Below are positions 1-7,940 of a stretch of DNA of 64,000 nt, one piece after another. The notes below the pieces were generated by a model that made no database searches, was not told where the DNA came from, and saw only the letters and a list, made by a program, of their open reading frames with translations. Each line of letters starts with the position of its first letter. Position 1 is the stretch's first letter. A program made the translations under genes and the position numbers. The stretch comes from Chloroflexota bacterium. GTDB taxonomy: Bacteria; Chloroflexota; JAHJIN01. The DNA is taken from the NCBI GenBank assembly GCA_018823415.1, contig JAHJIN010000345.1:1-64000 (forward strand), given 5' to 3'.

Positions 1-288
<288 letters not shown>

Positions 289-354
289 TTTTGTCGAGCC
301 AGCGATATTGGAGCTATGTACTCTATTCGGCGTTGAATATCAACGTGCATACAA

Positions 355-477
355 CCTTCTCCGTGACTTTAGCGAAGGGGATCACCCAGTCCCATCCCGA
401 ACCTGGTAGTTAAGCCCTTCAGCGCCGACGATACTGGGGGGGCAGCCCTTTGGGAAAATAGGTCGTTGCGGAGAGGG
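355..477 (+). rRNA. rrf: 5S ribosomal RNA
   Basis: The terminal helix pairs 'ccttctccg' with 'cggagaggg'. Between them lie the typical 5S blocks 'cccatcccgaacc' and 'gttaagccc'. Length is about 120 bases. It directly follows the 23S end, as expected for the tail of an rrn operon. Exact ends are inferred from the helix. Confidence 0.95.
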
Positions 478-495
478 TTGTTGTTTTTAACGATT

Positions 496-522
496 AAGGC
501 GAGCCAGATGGCTCGCCTTTTT
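496..522 (+). terminator. Rho-independent terminator of the rRNA operon
   Basis: Hairpin 'aaggcgagcc' / 'ggctcgcctt' with a four-base loop followed by a T run. It lies about 20 bases after the 5S gene and just before the stop codon of the convergent hydrolase gene, so it may also act on that minus-strand transcript. Confidence 0.85.
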
Positions 523-524
523 GG

Positions 525-1943
525 TTATGGACCAGGGATAAAGTCACTGCGCGTGAGCTGCATTTCGTAGTACAGTGCTTGCGGGCCAGTGGGGCCAGAG
601 TTAAAGAACTGGCGGATCGGGGCATAGGACTCTTGGGAGAGGAAAGACATATTGACCCCTGCCGGGCGGCGGAACTCGCCCACGTGCTGAAAGCCCAGGT
701 TTTCATAGCAGCGGACGGCGCGAATGTTGGCAGCGGCGACGTCTAGTAAAAGCTGTTGGAACTGAAGGATGTTGAAATAGTAAGGGATAAAGACGCGCAG
801 GGCTTCGGTGCCATAGCCGCGCCCGATCCAGTCAGCGCCGAGGGTGATGCCCAGGCGCGCCTCCTGGCCCAACCGGATCTGGCGTAAGGATAGCTCACCT
901 ATGACCTGGTTGCTTTCGACGCTGATGGTGTAATGGCGGCGCGTGGGGTCCTGGCTGCGCTGGCGATGCAAGGCGTCGGCGTGGGCGGCTGGCACGGGCA
1001 CCGGGTTCCATACCTGGTAGAGGGGATCGGCATAGGGGCGCCACCGGGCGCGGGCGCGGATGTCGGCCGGCGACTGCGGCTGGATGGTGACGTGGGGGCC
1101 ATGCAGCGGCAGGGCCAGTCCCGACTGCGCCGGCTCCAGGAAGCGCAACAGGGCATCGTGAAAGGTGACCAGGGTCTCGACGTGAGCGGCGTGGGCGGCA
1201 GCCGGCGTATAGTGAGCTTGGGCATTGGGCAGCGCTTGTGCCAGGTGGGTGAATGATTCGAGAGCCAGCAAGTCTTGACTGCCCCAGAACACCAGAGCCG
1301 GAACCGTGATGCGCCCGAGATCTGGCGTCAGATCGTCAAAACCGGCAATGTCGGTGGCGATGCGCGGCGTGGCGCGTTTGTAATCCAGGATCACCTGGCG
1401 GCTAAAAGAAACCGGCAAGATGCGCTCTGGGGACTCGCGGACGGTCCGGGCTGCCAGATCGATGAGTTGGGCCGGGGTGAGCCACCATGCCGCGCGCAGC
1501 GGGGTGGTGACAAGGGGGAGCAAGCCCTGCGGCACCGGGAGTTGGTCTTTTTGGTATAGGGGCGAGATGAGTACCAGCTTTTGCACCCGATCCGGATACT
1601 CCAGGGCGTAGCGCAGGGCGATGTAGCCGCCCAGCGAGTGTCCGCCCAAGACGAGCTGCTTTAGCCCCAGGTGGTCTATCAGGCGGCCTGCAAAGTTCAG
1701 GTAGTCGTCGCCGCCATAGGCCAGGGGGGGCTTGGCCGTGTCGCCGTGGCCGATGAGGTCCGGGGCATAGGCGCGAAAGCCGGCGGCAGCCAGGGCCGGC
1801 AGTGCCCACTGCCAGTAGTGCCACGACGCGCCCCAGCCGTGCAGCAGCACGACCGGTGGGCCATCGGCCGGACCGGCGGCATGGCAGCAGACAGTCAGAC
1901 CATTGATGTCGAAGCGGTGTTCCTCAATCGCCAATGAGAACAA
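525..1943 (-). CDS. alpha/beta hydrolase fused to a GNAT-type N-acetyltransferase
   Basis: 472 residues in two modules. Residues about 1-272 are an alpha/beta hydrolase: oxyanion-hole region 'LLHGWG' near residue 33, nucleophile elbow 'GHSLGG' with Ser103, an acidic residue Asp224 in 'WGSQD', and a C-terminal His (251 or 254). Residues about 284-472 resemble a GNAT acetyltransferase of the RimJ/RimL sort, with 'GRGYGTEALRVFIPYYF' as the acetyl-CoA binding segment and 'NIRAVRCYENLGF' as the typical C-terminal signature. Both catalytic modules look intact. The substrate is unknown for both. The reading frame is continuous through the linker, so I read it as a real fusion, though two originally separate genes joined by loss of a stop cannot be excluded. 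It converges on the rRNA operon terminator. Confidence 0.85.
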   Translation of the reverse strand: MFSLAIEEHRFDINGLTVCCHAAGPADGPPVVLLHGWGASWHYWQWALPALAAAGFRAYAPDLIGHGDTAKPPLAYGGDDYLNFAGRLIDHLGLKQLVLGGHSLGGYIALRYALEYPDRVQKLVLISPLYQKDQLPVPQGLLPLVTTPLRAAWWLTPAQLIDLAARTVRESPERILPVSFSRQVILDYKRATPRIATDIAGFDDLTPDLGRITVPALVFWGSQDLLALESFTHLAQALPNAQAHYTPAAAHAAHVETLVTFHDALLRFLEPAQSGLALPLHGPHVTIQPQSPADIRARARWRPYADPLYQVWNPVPVPAAHADALHRQRSQDPTRRHYTISVESNQVIGELSLRQIRLGQEARLGITLGADWIGRGYGTEALRVFIPYYFNILQFQQLLLDVAAANIRAVRCYENLGFQHVGEFRRPAGVNMSFLSQESYAPIRQFFNSGPTGPQALYYEMQLTRSDFIPGP

Positions 1944-1972
1944 GCACCTTTACGAGGCAGTTATATCCGGCC

Positions 1973-2353
1973 CTACGAATCCACCAGGGCGTACCAGAAT
2001 AACGCTGCCGTGAGGGCCAGGAATGCGGTCAGCCCAACGAGCCAGGGATTGAGCGGCCAGTGGGTAAGCGTGTATAGGGCGGCGGCCAGGGCCGTGGTGC
2101 TGGATTCCAGCACGGCCATTACCTGCGCCGGGCGGCGCGGCCATTGGCCGGCCAGCAGCAGGGCGTAAAAGATGGTCAGGCCCAGCAAGGCCGAGGCCAA
2201 CAGCCACTCGGCCAGTGTGCCGTGGCGGGCCAGGCCGAGCTGGGTGAGCAGGTCAGCCGGGACGAACAAGAGCGTCAGTACGAGGACGATGTTGAACAGT
2301 ATCTTGAGCGCGCTGGTCAGTTGCCCTAGTCGAGTACCAAGAGTGGGACGCAT
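1973..2353 (-). CDS. small integral membrane protein, unknown
   Basis: 126 residues with four hydrophobic stretches (about residues 15-35, 48-68, 78-96 and 103-123), so a compact four-helix membrane protein. I do not recognise the family. The ATG is preceded by 'ggaggtacaag', a good ribosome binding site. It starts 12 bases after the stop of the upstream 107-residue gene on the same strand, so the two are probably co-transcribed. No catalytic motif is visible. Confidence 0.7.
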   Translation of the reverse strand: MRPTLGTRLGQLTSALKILFNIVLVLTLLFVPADLLTQLGLARHGTLAEWLLASALLGLTIFYALLLAGQWPRRPAQVMAVLESSTTALAAALYTLTHWPLNPWLVGLTAFLALTAALFWYALVDS

Positions 2354-2365
2354 CTTGTACCTCCA

Positions 2366-2689
2366 TCATGCATCATGCGCTTGTTCGTCTGTGTGGATGG
2401 CGAGAATGTTCTCCCGGGGGATAAAGAGGTAACTGTTTCTGTGCGGGCCGGGGACAGAAAACATGATCCCCGCGTACGAGATCCGCAGGATGTGGTAGTA
2501 GGCTTTTGACCGTGACGTTTCCTCCAGCCGGCGCAAGGCTTCGGGTTTTTCTCGCACCTGGATATGAAAGAACAACGAGTCCATCGTGCCCTCGGCGATA
2601 GCCATGCCCAGTCGGTCAAGAAACCCGATCGAATCCTGAAAATCTTTTTCGCGCACGGCAAAGAATCGGCCAGTTATTGTCTCGCTCAT
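2366..2689 (-). CDS. small soluble protein, unknown
   Basis: 107 residues, no signal peptide or membrane segment, mixed charged sequence ending 'HTDEQAHDA'. The start is supported by 'gggagggtacc' before the ATG. It lies 54 bases downstream of mutM and 12 bases upstream of the membrane protein gene, all on the minus strand. I do not recognise a family. Coding character is supported by the ribosome binding site and operon position only. Confidence 0.65.
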   Translation of the reverse strand: MSETITGRFFAVREKDFQDSIGFLDRLGMAIAEGTMDSLFFHIQVREKPEALRRLEETSRSKAYYHILRISYAGIMFSVPGPHRNSYLFIPRENILAIHTDEQAHDA

Positions 2690-2743
2690 GGTACCCTCCC
2701 ATTGAGGTTTGGAATCGCCTGGATCGTGATATGGTGTATCAGA

Positions 2744-3589
2744 TTAGGCGCTCTGCTGACACTGGGGGCACCAGTATGTACCCCGGCCGCCCACCTTGAG
2801 GCGTTCGATAGTCGCGCCGCAAACCGGGCATGGTTGGCCCTTTCGCTGGTTTACCCGAAACGCATCCTGGTAGCGTCCTGGCGTCCCGTCCAGGTGCACA
2901 AAGGCCATCTCGGACGAGCCGCCCAGCGCGAGCCCGCGCGCCAATTCCTCGGCGATGGCAGCGTGCAGGCGGCGTATCTCGTCCGGCGACAGGCTGCCGG
3001 CCACCCGGGTGGGTGAGAGCCGGGCATTGAACAGGATCTCGTCTACGTAGGTGTTGCCCAGCCCGGCGATGACCGACTGGTTCATCAGCAGCAGCTTGAG
3101 GGCACCGCGCCGGCCGTGCAGCAGACCGGCCAGGGCCTCGACGGTGAAATGGGGGCCGGTGGGGTCCACACCTAGCCTGGCGACCAAGCCCAGGCTTGAC
3201 TGGGTGGCGGGCCAGGCGTCCACGTGCTTGGTGGGCAGCAGGTGGACGTATTGCAGGTCTACCTGGCCCAACGTCAGCATCGTACCATCGATGAATTGCA
3301 GGGTCAGGGCCACGTCGCGAGGCTCGCTGGCAAAGGGCGGCGAGAGCAGGAACTGCCCCACCATCATCAGGTGGACGATCAGCGAGTGCCCGCCGTCAAA
3401 ATCCAGCACCAGGAGCTTGCCCCGGCGCCGCACGGCGACCAGTGGACGATTCACGAGTACAGCCCGGGCGTCTGTCTGGGTAAACGAGCCGGGTCGCCGG
3501 CCGGTCAGGCACACATCCGCCACGGTGCGGCCCACTGCCTGCGCTTGCAACTCGCGGCGCAGGATCTCGACCTCGGGCAGTTCGGGCAT
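2744..3589 (-). CDS. mutM: formamidopyrimidine-DNA glycosylase (Fpg/MutM)
   Basis: Base-excision repair enzyme that removes 8-oxoguanine and formamidopyrimidines and nicks the abasic site. The ORF track starts nine codons too early: the family N-terminus is 'PELPEVE', whose Pro2 (after Met removal) is the catalytic nucleophile followed by Glu, so the start is the ATG at 3589, preceded by 'gggaggtgacc'. This gives 281 residues, the normal length. The helix-two-turn-helix region ('NQSVIAGLGNTYVDEILF') is near residue 170. The C-terminal zinc finger is 'CPVCGATIERLKVGGRGTYW' followed by CPQC. All key residues appear intact. Confidence 0.96.
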   Translation of the reverse strand: MPELPEVEILRRELQAQAVGRTVADVCLTGRRPGSFTQTDARAVLVNRPLVAVRRRGKLLVLDFDGGHSLIVHLMMVGQFLLSPPFASEPRDVALTLQFIDGTMLTLGQVDLQYVHLLPTKHVDAWPATQSSLGLVARLGVDPTGPHFTVEALAGLLHGRRGALKLLLMNQSVIAGLGNTYVDEILFNARLSPTRVAGSLSPDEIRRLHAAIAEELARGLALGGSSEMAFVHLDGTPGRYQDAFRVNQRKGQPCPVCGATIERLKVGGRGTYWCPQCQQSA

Positions 3590-3745
3590 GGTCACCTCCC
3601 AAGTATACGATACCACAAAAGTCTGGTCCGTGCAAGCCCGAGTTCGGCTGCCTTGTCGAGCGTGCGGAACGACACGCGGTGGATTGTTTTGAGAGCTCTA
3701 CCCTGGCGTCTCCTCATCAGCCAGCGAGTGCGTGACTGGCGGGCC

Positions 3746-3774
3746 TTGACGGGTCCGCCCGTTTCTGTTATACT
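3746..3774 (+). promoter_or_regulatory. sigma70-type promoter of the metal repressor-ATPase operon
   Basis: -35 TTGACG (3746-3751), 17-bp spacer, -10 TATACT (3769-3774). The predicted start site near 3781 lies just upstream of the palindromic operator at 3785-3804. Confidence 0.8.
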
Positions 3775-3784
3775 TGGCCTGAAC

Positions 3785-3804
3785 ATATGAGCATTCATTC
3801 ATAT
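3785..3804 (+). promoter_or_regulatory. ArsR/SmtB-type operator (ATATGA-N8-TCATAT)
   Basis: Inverted repeat with half-sites ATATGA and TCATAT around 'gcattcat'. It resembles the 12-2-12 palindromes bound by SmtB/CadC/CzrA proteins. It begins about 4 bases after the inferred transcription start and ends 13 bases before the repressor ATG, a position that fits autorepression. Confidence 0.75.
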
Positions 3805-3817
3805 ATCAGAGGTGCCC

Positions 3818-4180
3818 ATGTCGCCATCCGAGCGCTGCGAGGAAACCATCATCCACGAGGACCACGTCCGCGCCGCCCAGGAGCGTCTGGTGGACGGTCT
3901 CACGGCTACACACTTGGCCGAGCTGTTCAAAGCGCTGGGTGATCCCACCCGGGTGCGCATCCTGTCGGCTCTGCGGGGCGCAGCCGCGGAACTGTGCGTC
4001 TGCGACATTGCGGCTACGCTGGGGATGAGCCAATCGGCGGTGAGCCACCAGTTGCGACTGCTACGAACGCTGCGCCTGGTCCGGCATCGCAAAGACGGCC
4101 GCATGGTCTATTATGCGCTGGACGACGAGCACGTGGAACGGTTGCTGGCAGAGGGGTTGGATCATGTGGGGCATGGATAG
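3818..4180 (+). CDS. ArsR/SmtB-family metal-responsive repressor (CadC/CzrA-like)
   Basis: 120 residues from the ATG at 3818; the track's GTG at 3812 is less likely because 'agagg' is well spaced for the ATG. The winged-helix DNA-binding core contains 'ELCVCDIAATLGMSQSAVSH'. Two metal-site signatures are visible: the CVC pair of an alpha3-type site, with an additional N-terminal Cys ('RCEET') as in CadC, and a C-terminal DxH-X10-HxxH pattern ('DDEHVERLLAEGLDHVGH') matching the alpha5 zinc site of CzrA/SmtB. It probably senses Cd/Pb/Zn and represses itself and the ATPase gene 22 bases downstream through the operator at 3785-3804. Which metals it answers to is inferred. Confidence 0.92.
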   Translation: MSPSERCEETIIHEDHVRAAQERLVDGLTATHLAELFKALGDPTRVRILSALRGAAAELCVCDIAATLGMSQSAVSHQLRLLRTLRLVRHRKDGRMVYYALDDEHVERLLAEGLDHVGHG

Positions 4181-4202
4181 AGATAGAGAGTGGAGATAGA
4201 GA

Positions 4203-6458
4203 ATGCACGAGGCAAGACTGGTAGACGACGCGATCACGTTTCGATTGGCTGGCCTCGACTGCGCCGACTGCGCCGAAAAGGTGGAACGCGCCGTGGCCGG
4301 GCTGCCCGGCGTGACCGAGGCCCGTGTCAACTTTGGCGCGGCGACGCTGGCGGTGACGCCGGCTCAAGATGCCAATATGGACGATTTGCGCGCTCGCGTC
4401 ATGGCCCAGGTGCACGCGGCCGGGTATGACGCTGTGCCGGCCGACAGTGCCCAGGTGCAACCACCGCCGGGCCTGTGGGCCTTTATCGCCGGGAACCGGC
4501 GCGCCCGGTGGACGCTGGTCGCCGGGGTGCTGTTGCTGGCCGGGTTCGCGCTGGCGGCCGGACACCGGTTTGTGCTCGCCGCCAGCGACACCCCGGCACT
4601 GGAACTGGCCGCCAATCTGTGCTTTGTCGCGGCGACGGTATTCTCTGGCTACCACGTGGCCAGGGCCGGGCTATCGGTGCTGCGGGCCACCCGCGCGCCG
4701 GACATGAACATCCTCATGAGCGTGGCTGCCGCGGGCGCCATCCTCATCGGCGAGCCGGCCGAAGCGGCCACGGCGATGGTGCTCTTTGGCGTGGGCAACG
4801 CGCTGGAGGCGTTCACCATGGACCGGGCCAGGCAAGGCATCCGGCGGCTGATGGACCTCTCCCCGCGCCAGGCCAGCCGCGTCGAGGGCGACGGCGAGGA
4901 GCGAGTGCCGGTGGAGGCGTTGGCACCGGGCGACGTGGTGCGTGTGCGCCCCGGCGAGCGCATCCCGGCCGACGGCATGGTGCTGGCCGGCGAGTCGGCC
5001 GTGGACCAGGCCCCCATCACCGGTGAATCCGTCCCGGCCGACAAGGCCCCCGATGACGCGGTGTATGCCGGCACCATCAACGGCCACGGGCTGCTGGACA
5101 TCCGGGTGACCAAACGGGCGCAGGATACCACGCTGGCCCGGCTCATCCACTTAGTCGAAGAGGCTCAGGCGCAGCGCGCGCCGTCGCAGCGGTGGGTGGA
5201 CACCTTTGCCCGGCGCTATACGCCGGCCGTGATGTTGGGCGCGGTGCTGGTGGCCCTTATCCCACCTTTCCTGTTGGGCGGCGACCCGCTGGAATGGGTC
5301 CGGCGCGCGCTGGTGCTGCTGGTCATCGCCTGCCCGTGCGCGCTGGTCATCTCGACGCCGGTGAGCATTGTGGCGGCCATCGGGGCGGCGGCCCGGCGCG
5401 GCGTGCTCTTCAAGGGCGGCGCTCACCTGGAAGCAACCGGCCGCATCCGCGCTGTGGCGTTCGACAAGACCGGCACTCTCACCGTGGGCCGCCCGGCCGT
5501 CACCGACATTGTGCCGCTCAACGGCCGGACCGCTGAAGAAGTGCTGACGCTGGCGGCAGAGGTAGAGAGCGGGTCGGAGCACCCGCTGGCCCGGGCCGTG
5601 GTGGACGAGGCCCGGCGTCGCGGTCTGACCGTGGTCCCGGCTGCGTCGTTTCAGGCGCTGGCCGGGCGCGGCGCGCAGGCGCGGGTAAACGGCCATCGGA
5701 TCCTGGTGGGCAGCCACGCCCTGTTCGAGGAGGCACTGCCCCACGATGCAGCCATCTGCCGGCACCTGGAAGCGTTGGAAGCCCAGGGCAAGACGGCGAT
5801 GCTCGTGGGGCACGCGGAAGACTGCGCAGACGGTCCGCCAGAGGTGGTGGGTCTCATCGCCCTGGCGGACACCGTGCGGCCGGAGGCGCATCGGGCGGTG
5901 GCGGCGCTAAAAGCCGCCGGCGTCCAGCACACCATCCTGCTCACCGGCGACAACGCCCGCACCGCCCAGGCCATCGCCGCGCAGGCCGGCGTGGACGAGG
6001 CCCGCGCCAACCTGCTCCCGGCCGACAAGGTGACGGCCATCGAAGCGTTGCTGGCTCGGTATGACCAAGTCGCGATGGTGGGCGACGGCGTGAACGACGC
6101 CCCGGCCCTGGCCCGGGCCACCGTGGGCATCACCCTGGGGACCGCCGGCACCGACGTGGCTCTGGAGACGGCGGACGTGGCCCTCATGGGCGACGACCTG
6201 ACCCGGCTGCCGTTCGCCATTCGGCTGAGCCGGGCCACCCGGCGCATCATCGTCCAGAACATTGCCCTGTCGCTGGTCATCAAGGCCCTGTTCCTGGCGC
6301 TGGGCCTGTTCGGGCTGGCGACGCTGTGGATGGCCGTCTTTGCTGACATGGGGGCTTCGCTCATCGTCACGCTGAACGGGATGCGCTTGCTGCGATTCGA
6401 TGGGGCATCAGAGGCAGATCATCCAGTTTGCGAGGACGGCACCTGTCCCTTGGACTGA
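4203..6458 (+). CDS. P1B-type heavy-metal ATPase (Cd/Zn/Pb efflux, CadA/ZntA family)
   Basis: 751 residues. An N-terminal heavy-metal domain carries 'GLDCADC' (CxxC, Cys20/Cys23). Six to eight membrane helices follow, with the transmembrane metal motif 'CPC' near residue 376 in 'IACPCALVISTP', phosphorylation motif 'DKTGTLT' near 421, 'SEHPLA' near 458 and the hinge 'GDGVNDAPAL' near 626. CPC together with the SmtB/CadC-type partner points to Zn(II)/Cd(II)/Pb(II) export from the cytoplasm rather than copper. The C-terminus has an extra Cys-containing tail 'CEDGTCPLD' that may bind metal. It is co-transcribed with the repressor gene and is followed by a 315-bp intergenic region. Confidence 0.95.
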   Translation: MHEARLVDDAITFRLAGLDCADCAEKVERAVAGLPGVTEARVNFGAATLAVTPAQDANMDDLRARVMAQVHAAGYDAVPADSAQVQPPPGLWAFIAGNRRARWTLVAGVLLLAGFALAAGHRFVLAASDTPALELAANLCFVAATVFSGYHVARAGLSVLRATRAPDMNILMSVAAAGAILIGEPAEAATAMVLFGVGNALEAFTMDRARQGIRRLMDLSPRQASRVEGDGEERVPVEALAPGDVVRVRPGERIPADGMVLAGESAVDQAPITGESVPADKAPDDAVYAGTINGHGLLDIRVTKRAQDTTLARLIHLVEEAQAQRAPSQRWVDTFARRYTPAVMLGAVLVALIPPFLLGGDPLEWVRRALVLLVIACPCALVISTPVSIVAAIGAAARRGVLFKGGAHLEATGRIRAVAFDKTGTLTVGRPAVTDIVPLNGRTAEEVLTLAAEVESGSEHPLARAVVDEARRRGLTVVPAASFQALAGRGAQARVNGHRILVGSHALFEEALPHDAAICRHLEALEAQGKTAMLVGHAEDCADGPPEVVGLIALADTVRPEAHRAVAALKAAGVQHTILLTGDNARTAQAIAAQAGVDEARANLLPADKVTAIEALLARYDQVAMVGDGVNDAPALARATVGITLGTAGTDVALETADVALMGDDLTRLPFAIRLSRATRRIIVQNIALSLVIKALFLALGLFGLATLWMAVFADMGASLIVTLNGMRLLRFDGASEADHPVCEDGTCPLD

Positions 6459-6546
6459 ATCTGGCCCCCCTACGAGGTTCTATCTGCCAATACGACCCAG
6501 GTCTTAGGGCCAGGGTTGTATATTGAATAGAATCGCGCGCAATGGC

Positions 6547-6602
6547 TTGACAGTAGAAAAGAAACTGTGTATACTGGCACTTGAAATAGTACTTCAGTAC
6601 TA
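6547..6602 (+). promoter_or_regulatory. consensus promoter with downstream palindromic operator
   Basis: -35 TTGACA (6547-6552), 17-bp spacer, -10 TATACT (6570-6575), near-perfect sigma70 consensus. Immediately after the inferred start site (about 6582) lies the perfect inverted repeat TAGTACT-TC-AGTACTA (6587-6602), well placed for a repressor. The cognate regulator is unknown; it is not the same palindrome as the ArsR operator at 3785. Confidence 0.75.
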
Positions 6603-6633
6603 ATCCCAGACGAGTTCATGCGGAAGCAGTGAA

Positions 6634-6736
6634 GCCCGGCCTGTGCCATCGTCATGATGGCGGAGATGGACGCCCGGGGCCGGGCAGAGCAGGTGGCGTA
6701 ACCGACCGCGAGGTTTTTCTCGTGGTCGGTTTTTTG
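6634..6736 (+). promoter_or_regulatory. structured 5' leader with intrinsic terminator (candidate attenuator or riboswitch, class unknown)
   Basis: Within the inferred 5' UTR of the downstream gene, GCCCGGCC (6634-6641) can pair with GGCCGGGC (6678-6685), enclosing a second hairpin GCCATC-gtcat-GATGGC (6645-6661). A strong terminator follows: 'accgaccgcgag' / 'ctcgtggtcggt' plus six T (about 6701-6736), ending 38 bases before the start codon. A structured domain plus terminator between promoter and gene suggests conditional read-through. I tried to match known riboswitch classes and could not. Confidence 0.55.
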
Positions 6737-6773
6737 TTAACCAGAACCCCTCAAGAAACAGGAGGTACACGAA

Positions 6774-7475
6774 ATGTTTGGAAAATCAGGACAGATACGA
6801 AAAGGGCTCGCGGTAGTGATTGGGGCGCTCATGTTGCTGCTCTTCCCCATTGCCTTTACGTCGGCCGCAACGCCGCCGGAACCAACCTATGGCGCGGCGG
6901 TCGTCGACGGCGACTATGGCGAGTGGGACCTGAGCAACGATTATTTTGCGGACATGTATAGAGCCGCGAATCCCAACCATGATGTGCTAGCCAAGCTATA
7001 CCTGCGCTATGACTGCTCGACGCAGACACTCTATGCGCTCGTGCTGGTCGAGCCGGGCCACCCTATCGACGTGGACATCGCGGCCGACAACCATTTCGTC
7101 AAGATCGCAAGCGGCACCAAACTGGTCGATGGCAATGCGTACCCGCCGGATGGCACGTTACCGGACCTGGCCTGGATCGGTCTCAGCGCCGACGGAACAA
7201 CTGCAACTGGATGGGAGGCCTCGGCTTCTCTCGCCGTTGGGACCTACGGCGACTTGAACGTCCATACGGATGTCGATGATGAGGAGACTTCGGCTGTGGC
7301 CAATCGTGCGATTCCATTGGTGCTCGATTGTCTGACGGCCGTGGAGCTGGCCTCGATCAACGCCCATCCAGCCGCGGATGGATCGGTGCCAGCAACCGGG
7401 TTCTTGGCCGCGACCGTGTTTGGTGTGGTGTTGTTCGGCGGTGGGCTCGTGCGGTTGCGTCGGCGGCGTCCCTAG
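6774..7475 (+). CDS. secreted cell-surface protein with LPXTG-like C-terminal sorting signal
   Basis: 233 residues. Signal peptide: basic 'KSGQIRKG', hydrophobic 'LAVVIGALMLLLFPIAFTS' and likely cleavage after 'SAA'. The mature part is acidic and beta-rich, without a family I recognise. The C-terminus has the layout of a sortase substrate: 'VPATG' (residues 205-209), a hydrophobic stretch, then 'RLRRRRP'. Val replaces the usual Leu of LPXTG. Start supported by 'aggaggtacacga'. Expression seems controlled by the palindromic operator at 6587-6602 and the terminator-bearing leader. No sortase gene is in the window, so anchoring is inferred. It could instead be held by the C-terminal helix alone. 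Confidence 0.75.
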   Translation: MFGKSGQIRKGLAVVIGALMLLLFPIAFTSAATPPEPTYGAAVVDGDYGEWDLSNDYFADMYRAANPNHDVLAKLYLRYDCSTQTLYALVLVEPGHPIDVDIAADNHFVKIASGTKLVDGNAYPPDGTLPDLAWIGLSADGTTATGWEASASLAVGTYGDLNVHTDVDDEETSAVANRAIPLVLDCLTAVELASINAHPAADGSVPATGFLAATVFGVVLFGGGLVRLRRRRP

Positions 7476-7512
7476 AACACCAGACCGCTTCAACGCGCGC
7501 ATCCTGACCAGG

Positions 7513-7757
7513 CGAGGGAAATGTCCCTCGTAAATAGCCTGTCGATGCAGACTGCGGCTCCCCTGAGCCGCATCCCACGCGGCTGGGGGCAGCCGCAGTC
7601 TGCGCTAAATTTCCATCCTTTGCGGCGTCCAGCCGGGCATGAGGTCCCCTCTCTGAATATCCTCCGGGGCAGGGAGACCTGGTCATCAAGGCCCGATTGC
7701 TACGGTACCTGTCTCCTGGACTGAACAGACCCGAAGGATGCCCAGATCCTTCGGGTC
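7513..7757. repeat. intergenic region with three perfect hairpins
   Basis: The 465-bp gap between the surface protein gene and the convergent MFS gene holds no convincing gene. It contains CGAGGGA-aatg-TCCCTCG (7513-7530), a 13-bp perfect inverted repeat GCAGACTGCGGCT/AGCCGCAGTCTGC with shorter alternative hairpins nested inside (7547-7603), and GACCCGAAGGAT-gcccag-ATCCTTCGGGTC (7728-7757). The last looks like a terminator stem but has only a weak T tract. Their role is unknown. Confidence 0.7.
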
Positions 7758-7940
7758 TTGGTTCGCGACCGGCCTTTTTCGCAGGGCGTGAGAATATCAG
7801 CCGTACAGGGCTACTGCGGTTCCTATGGACTCGTCCCTCTGCAAGTATGCTCACGACCGTTGCATTCTTGTCCAGTAGAAAGTGGCGATAGTGAGCGGCT
7901 GATGGTATGGAACCCGTCGTGTACTGAGGCTGCCACGTGA

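Noticed and set aside
3592-3798. 68-residue minus-strand ORF upstream of mutM
   Set aside because: No ribosome binding site, and it covers the plus-strand promoter and operator of the metal operon.
6634-6736. c-di-GMP-I (GEMM) riboswitch
   Set aside because: 'ggacgc' and 'ggtggcgtaaccga' recall parts of it, but the GCAAA-containing elements and tetraloop receptor are missing and the helices do not match.
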